This document shows, in pieces, positions 30,971 through 33,311 of a DNA stretch of 33,311 nt. Under the pieces are notes generated by a model that saw only the letters and a list, made by a program, of their open reading frames with translations, was not told the origin of the DNA and did no database searches. Each line of letters begins with the position of its first letter. Position 1 is the stretch's first letter. The translations under genes and the position numbers were made by a program. Source of the DNA: Candidatus Uhrbacteria bacterium CG10_big_fil_rev_8_21_14_0_10_48_16 (lineage in GTDB: Bacteria; Patescibacteriota; Patescibacteriia; UBA9934; GWF2-40-263); the NCBI GenBank assembly GCA_002793515.1, contig PFEU01000017.1:13182-46492 (forward strand), in the 5' to 3' direction.

Positions 30971-31021
30971 AGTTTACACCTCTCATTGCGACTTGACCAA
31001 GACACATTATCACCCTACTCT
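30971..31021. promoter_or_regulatory. Back-to-back divergent promoters
   Basis: Plus strand: TTGACC (30993-30998), a 17-nt spacer and TACTCT (31016-31021), then 9 nt to the ATG at 31031. Minus strand: TAAACT with a TG before it (30971-30976), 9 nt from the ATG at 30961, with a weak TTGGTC (30995-31000) as -35. The two -35 boxes share bases, so the promoters probably compete. Confidence 0.65.
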
Positions 31022-31030
31022 TCCTTCTAT

Positions 31031-31831
31031 ATGTTTGTATCCATTATTACCGATTGTCGTGATGACAATGCTCGGACCCGACAAGAAACGCGTTATGCGC
31101 ATTTATTTCCAGGAATGCACGTAAGCTTCATCGGAGCTTCAACCGATTCAGAAGCAGCTGGAAATGTTTTAGATATCCTCGACAACGCTGATGAGGCCCC
31201 TGGCATTATCGCTGTGAACTGCGCTCCACGACATGGACGAGCAAAGAAATGGAAAAATGGGTCACCGTTTGGGTATGCCTGGTTTGAAAATAAGCTGATT
31301 GTTGGAACCATTGATGGTCTGTGTTTTTCTTTTCTGAAACGCTTCGATCTTATTTCTGAAATTCATGTCACAGATATCACTACGGCGCTTCCTGTTGGCG
31401 GATATTCCCCTGCGCAAATTGAAATGGCATCTCAAACACAATTCAGAAGCTTGAATTACCTTCCACGTCTCGCAAAAATTGTTTGGGACAATCACGATGT
31501 TCCTGCTGAAGAACTTCCCATCCAAGAAGTCGCAGACCTGCCAAGTCTTATTTGGTGGATTGATTGCTTCGGCAACGCAAAGACAAGTCTGACTGCAGAA
31601 GATATTGATTTTGCTCCTGGCGAGGTAAAGCACGTTCAGTTTGATGACGGGACCTCCATGGATATCCCATGTGTAGAGCGTCTTGCGGATGTTCCAGACA
31701 AGGAACCTGCGCTCATCATCGGCTCCTCCGGATTCCGAGATCATCGCTTCATCGAGATCGTTATTCAGGGAGCGAGTGCAACGGAACGATTCCATCTCCA
31801 TAAAAATGATTCCATCACCATCACCTCCTAA
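31031..31831 (+). CDS. SAM hydrolase / DUF62-like protein
   Basis: The start at 31031 gives 266 residues opening MFVSIITDCRDDNARTRQETR. The arrangement looks like the SAM hydroxide adenosyltransferase (DUF62, chlorinase/fluorinase-like) family: an Asp-rich start after the first strand, FPGMHVSFIGA, a loop GIIAVNCAPRHGRAKKW in place of the VDPGVGT region, then IVGTIDGLCFSFL in place of APDNGLL, and a C-terminal barrel. Family members convert S-adenosylmethionine to adenosine and methionine. The key triad cannot be mapped confidently because the motifs are divergent. It stands alone with a leaderless-type promoter. Confidence 0.6.
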   Translation: MFVSIITDCRDDNARTRQETRYAHLFPGMHVSFIGASTDSEAAGNVLDILDNADEAPGIIAVNCAPRHGRAKKWKNGSPFGYAWFENKLIVGTIDGLCFSFLKRFDLISEIHVTDITTALPVGGYSPAQIEMASQTQFRSLNYLPRLAKIVWDNHDVPAEELPIQEVADLPSLIWWIDCFGNAKTSLTAEDIDFAPGEVKHVQFDDGTSMDIPCVERLADVPDKEPALIIGSSGFRDHRFIEIVIQGASATERFHLHKNDSITITS

Positions 31832-31839
31832 CCGTTGAC

Positions 31840-31866
31840 AACATGCCTGAAATAAGGCATGTTTTC
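31840..31866 (+). terminator. Terminator after the SAM-hydrolase-like gene
   Basis: A 9-bp stem AACATGCCT-GAAATA-AGGCATGTT is followed by TTCGTTC, a short T-rich tail. It ends the plus-strand gene at 31831 and lies 20 nt before the hydrolase start. Confidence 0.75.
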
Positions 31867-31889
31867 GTTCTGCCAACCATGGAGCCGTG

Positions 31890-32618
31890 ATGAAAAAGGC
31901 TAAGCCGATCTTGATTCTGTGTCCTGGCTATTGGGGAAATGCCACCCAACCCTTCGTTAGGTGGTGGTTTCGCCACGTCATCCAATTCTTCAGCGATGAG
32001 TACGAGATCGTGCTCGTGACCTTCGAGGGAACATCGTTGCGAGACTACATCGCTCATGCGATTGAACAGACAAGAGTTCATCTCAATGGAGCGAGGCCCG
32101 TCTATGCGATCGGCTTCTCAGCTGGGGCGCAGGCCCTTCGGGGGATCTCCGAAGAGGTCCCGACGGCCTTCAAGGCAACAGCTCTTTACAGCGGACTTGA
32201 AAACTTCGGCGTTCGAGTCCCCAAGTTCTTTCGGGCAGCCTCAACGGCCTTTTGGCCACTGGTGCGATCGTTGTTCACGGGGACTCTCCGTCTAGACACC
32301 CTCCAGCAGGTGATCCGTATCTTCTTGACCGCAACCCCCTCCCCTGACGCGCTCGCACAAGAGCTCCTCACCAGGCACCTTCATGGTGAGCGTCGGATGG
32401 CCGTCATGCAGGCAGCCACGCCTGGCATGCGGATCACTCTCCAGGGCCTGGAATGCCCAACCCTCGTGGTCGTCCCCAAACAGGACTTCTTTGTAGATAG
32501 AGCCACCTACGAAGAGGACAACGTTCTTGAACGCCTCTACGTCGAGGGGGACCATAGCTTCATCACCGGAGATGGAGTCCAAAACCGGGGTCTGACCCAG
32601 ATGTTTCATCAGATATGA
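31890..32618 (+). CDS. Alpha/beta hydrolase, 3' end replaced by an IS end
   Basis: The start at 31890 (MKKAKPILILCPGYWG) is supported by GGAG five bases upstream; the track's GTG lies three bases earlier. The nucleophile elbow GFSAGAQ has its Ser near residue 77, VVVPKQDFFVD may carry the acid, and VEGDHSFIT the His. The substrate is unknown. The reading frame's last ten residues or so (RGLTQMFHQI) are encoded by the left inverted repeat of the inserted IS, so the natural C-terminus is lost. All three catalytic motifs lie before the break. The bases are clearly more GC-rich than in neighbouring genes, hinting at transfer. Confidence 0.85.
   Translation: MKKAKPILILCPGYWGNATQPFVRWWFRHVIQFFSDEYEIVLVTFEGTSLRDYIAHAIEQTRVHLNGARPVYAIGFSAGAQALRGISEEVPTAFKATALYSGLENFGVRVPKFFRAASTAFWPLVRSLFTGTLRLDTLQQVIRIFLTATPSPDALAQELLTRHLHGERRMAVMQAATPGMRITLQGLECPTLVVVPKQDFFVDRATYEEDNVLERLYVEGDHSFITGDGVQNRGLTQMFHQI
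32591..32605 (+). repeat. Left terminal inverted repeat of the IS
   Basis: TCTGACCCAGATGTT matches the complement of the last 15 bases of the window exactly. Confidence 0.9.
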
Positions 32619-32632
32619 GGTAGGATCTTTGA

Positions 32633-33298
32633 ATGATAAAGAATATAAAAAGCACCCGTCTAAGCCCATACAAGCTTAGTCAGGTCATTAATGAGTTCGT
32701 CTTTAACACACCAGCAAAAGTCTGTGCTGAGAAACTAGGACTCAACAAAAACACAATCAATCTCTGGTACGGTCGAATGCGAGATGGGATTGCAAACCTT
32801 CCAGATCCAGATCCATTTTCTGGTGAGGTGGAAGTGGATGAGAGTTACTTTGGCAAGAAGAAAACAGGTAAAGGAAGAGCAGGCACCGTCCAAGGACAGG
32901 TGGCTGTTTTTGGTTTACGTGAGCGAAAAAGTGGACGTGTCATTGCTCAGGTCGTTGAGGGAGTGAGCGCCCAGCATCTTCTTCCTCTCATTGAGAAGTA
33001 TGTTCTCAAGGGGTCCACCATATATTTAGATGGGTTTGGTGCCTACTACCATCTCAAAGAGCTCGGTTACTCTCACCGTGTCGTCTACCACGACTATATG
33101 TTTGTCGACGAACACAAGGTCCACACCAACGGCATTGAGAGCTTCTGGGCTTATACCAAACACCTCCTCTCAACACGCAAAGGACTCGACTATAAAAGCT
33201 ACCAAAAACACATCAAAGAAGTTCAAAAAAGACACAACACTTTTTCAAACAAAAAACTTCGCTTACTACTGCGAAGAATCTTACAAAACAATGAGTAA
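32633..33298 (+). CDS. IS1595-family (ISXO2-like) transposase
   Basis: The 221-residue protein has a helix-turn-helix at about residues 26-48 (TPAKVCAEKLGLNKNTINLWY), then the DDE-type core of the IS1595 group: VEVDESYFG with the first Asp at residue 69, STIYLDGFGAYYHL with the second Asp, and HTNGIESFWAYTKHLL with the Asn/Glu end. The C-terminal basic tail is typical. The zinc ribbon seen at the N-terminus of some members is absent. It appears complete, with no frameshift or stop, so the element could be active. A purine-rich TAGGA lies about 10 nt before the ATG. Confidence 0.93.
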   Translation: MIKNIKSTRLSPYKLSQVINEFVFNTPAKVCAEKLGLNKNTINLWYGRMRDGIANLPDPDPFSGEVEVDESYFGKKKTGKGRAGTVQGQVAVFGLRERKSGRVIAQVVEGVSAQHLLPLIEKYVLKGSTIYLDGFGAYYHLKELGYSHRVVYHDYMFVDEHKVHTNGIESFWAYTKHLLSTRKGLDYKSYQKHIKEVQKRHNTFSNKKLRLLLRRILQNNE

Positions 33299-33311
33299 CA
33301 TCTGGGTCAGA
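33297..33311 (-). repeat. Right terminal inverted repeat of the IS
   Basis: AACATCTGGGTCAGA is the exact complement of the left repeat; the outermost bases and any target duplication are beyond the window edge. Confidence 0.9.

Larger units (their letters stand above)
32587..33311. mobile_element. IS1595-family insertion sequence, right end cut by the window
   Basis: A 15-bp perfect inverted repeat TCTGACCCAGATGTT (32591-32605, and its complement at 33297-33311) flanks one transposase gene. The left repeat is preceded by GGGG, and the right end probably continues with CCCC outside the window. The element is about 725 bp. It interrupts the 3' end of the upstream hydrolase gene. Confidence 0.9.

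Noticed and set aside
1-33311. CRISPR arrays, tRNA or rRNA genes, prophage
   Set aside because: No regularly spaced direct repeats, cloverleaf sequences, rRNA segments or phage structural genes were seen when reading either strand; nearly all space is taken by the genes listed.

Overview
The window looks like a chromosomal segment of a Patescibacteria (Candidate Phyla Radiation) bacterium, possibly of the Uhrbacteria/ABY1 type; the lower rank is a guess. The evidence is the S10-spc ribosomal cluster, in which rpsE is followed directly by rplO with no rpmD (L30), a gene characteristically absent from CPR genomes. Other hints are very tight gene packing, few Shine-Dalgarno sequences, several small membrane-anchored proteins of unknown function, and no biosynthetic operons beyond housekeeping. 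TGA is used as a stop, so the code is the standard one and not the Gracilibacteria code.

Left edge (1-3550): a partial gene, a small GC-rich zinc-finger-like gene, and metK (SAM synthetase). metK lies behind a recognisable SAM-I (S-box) riboswitch whose terminator hairpin abuts the start codon. A divergent membrane-anchored protein and a Gmad2-domain protein converge on a shared terminator.

Core (3016-17079, minus strand): the largest block, read from tuf through rpsJ, rplC, rplD, rplW, rplB, rpsS, rplV, rpsC, rplP, rpmC, rpsQ, rplN, rplX, rplE, rpsZ, rpsH, rplF, rplR, rpsE and rplO to secY. A terminator follows secY. A separate operon, adk-map-ruvX-gmad2, then starts from its own apparently leaderless promoter. 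Structured elements sit between tuf and rpsJ and between rpsJ and rplC.

Middle (17250-23860): an orphan Phd/YefM-fold protein with a palindrome over its own promoter, an orphan lumazine synthase, a candidate structured non-coding RNA of about 200 nt, and a surface-type operon. That operon holds an APH-fold kinase, a MEMO-CapA fusion and a large membrane-anchored protein. Divergent from it, with start codons only 5 nt apart, is a membrane-anchored FAM173-like methyltransferase.

Right part (23875-33311): the str operon (rpsL-rpsG-fusA, without tuf) with a long foldable spacer, and a site-2 protease. Next come a small membrane protein followed by murA (with Asp in place of the catalytic Cys), an unrecognised 348-residue protein and a 68-residue protein. 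The segment ends with a SAM-hydrolase (DUF62)-like gene, a GC-rich alpha/beta hydrolase, and an IS1595-family element that has inserted into the 3' end of the hydrolase and runs to the window edge.

The most notable points are the riboswitch with an enlarged P2 loop, the orphan ncRNA candidate, the repeated pattern of -10 boxes 8-9 nt before start codons (leaderless mRNAs), and the large hairpins placed between ribosomal protein genes. No computation or database search was run; all family calls come from reading the translated sequences.
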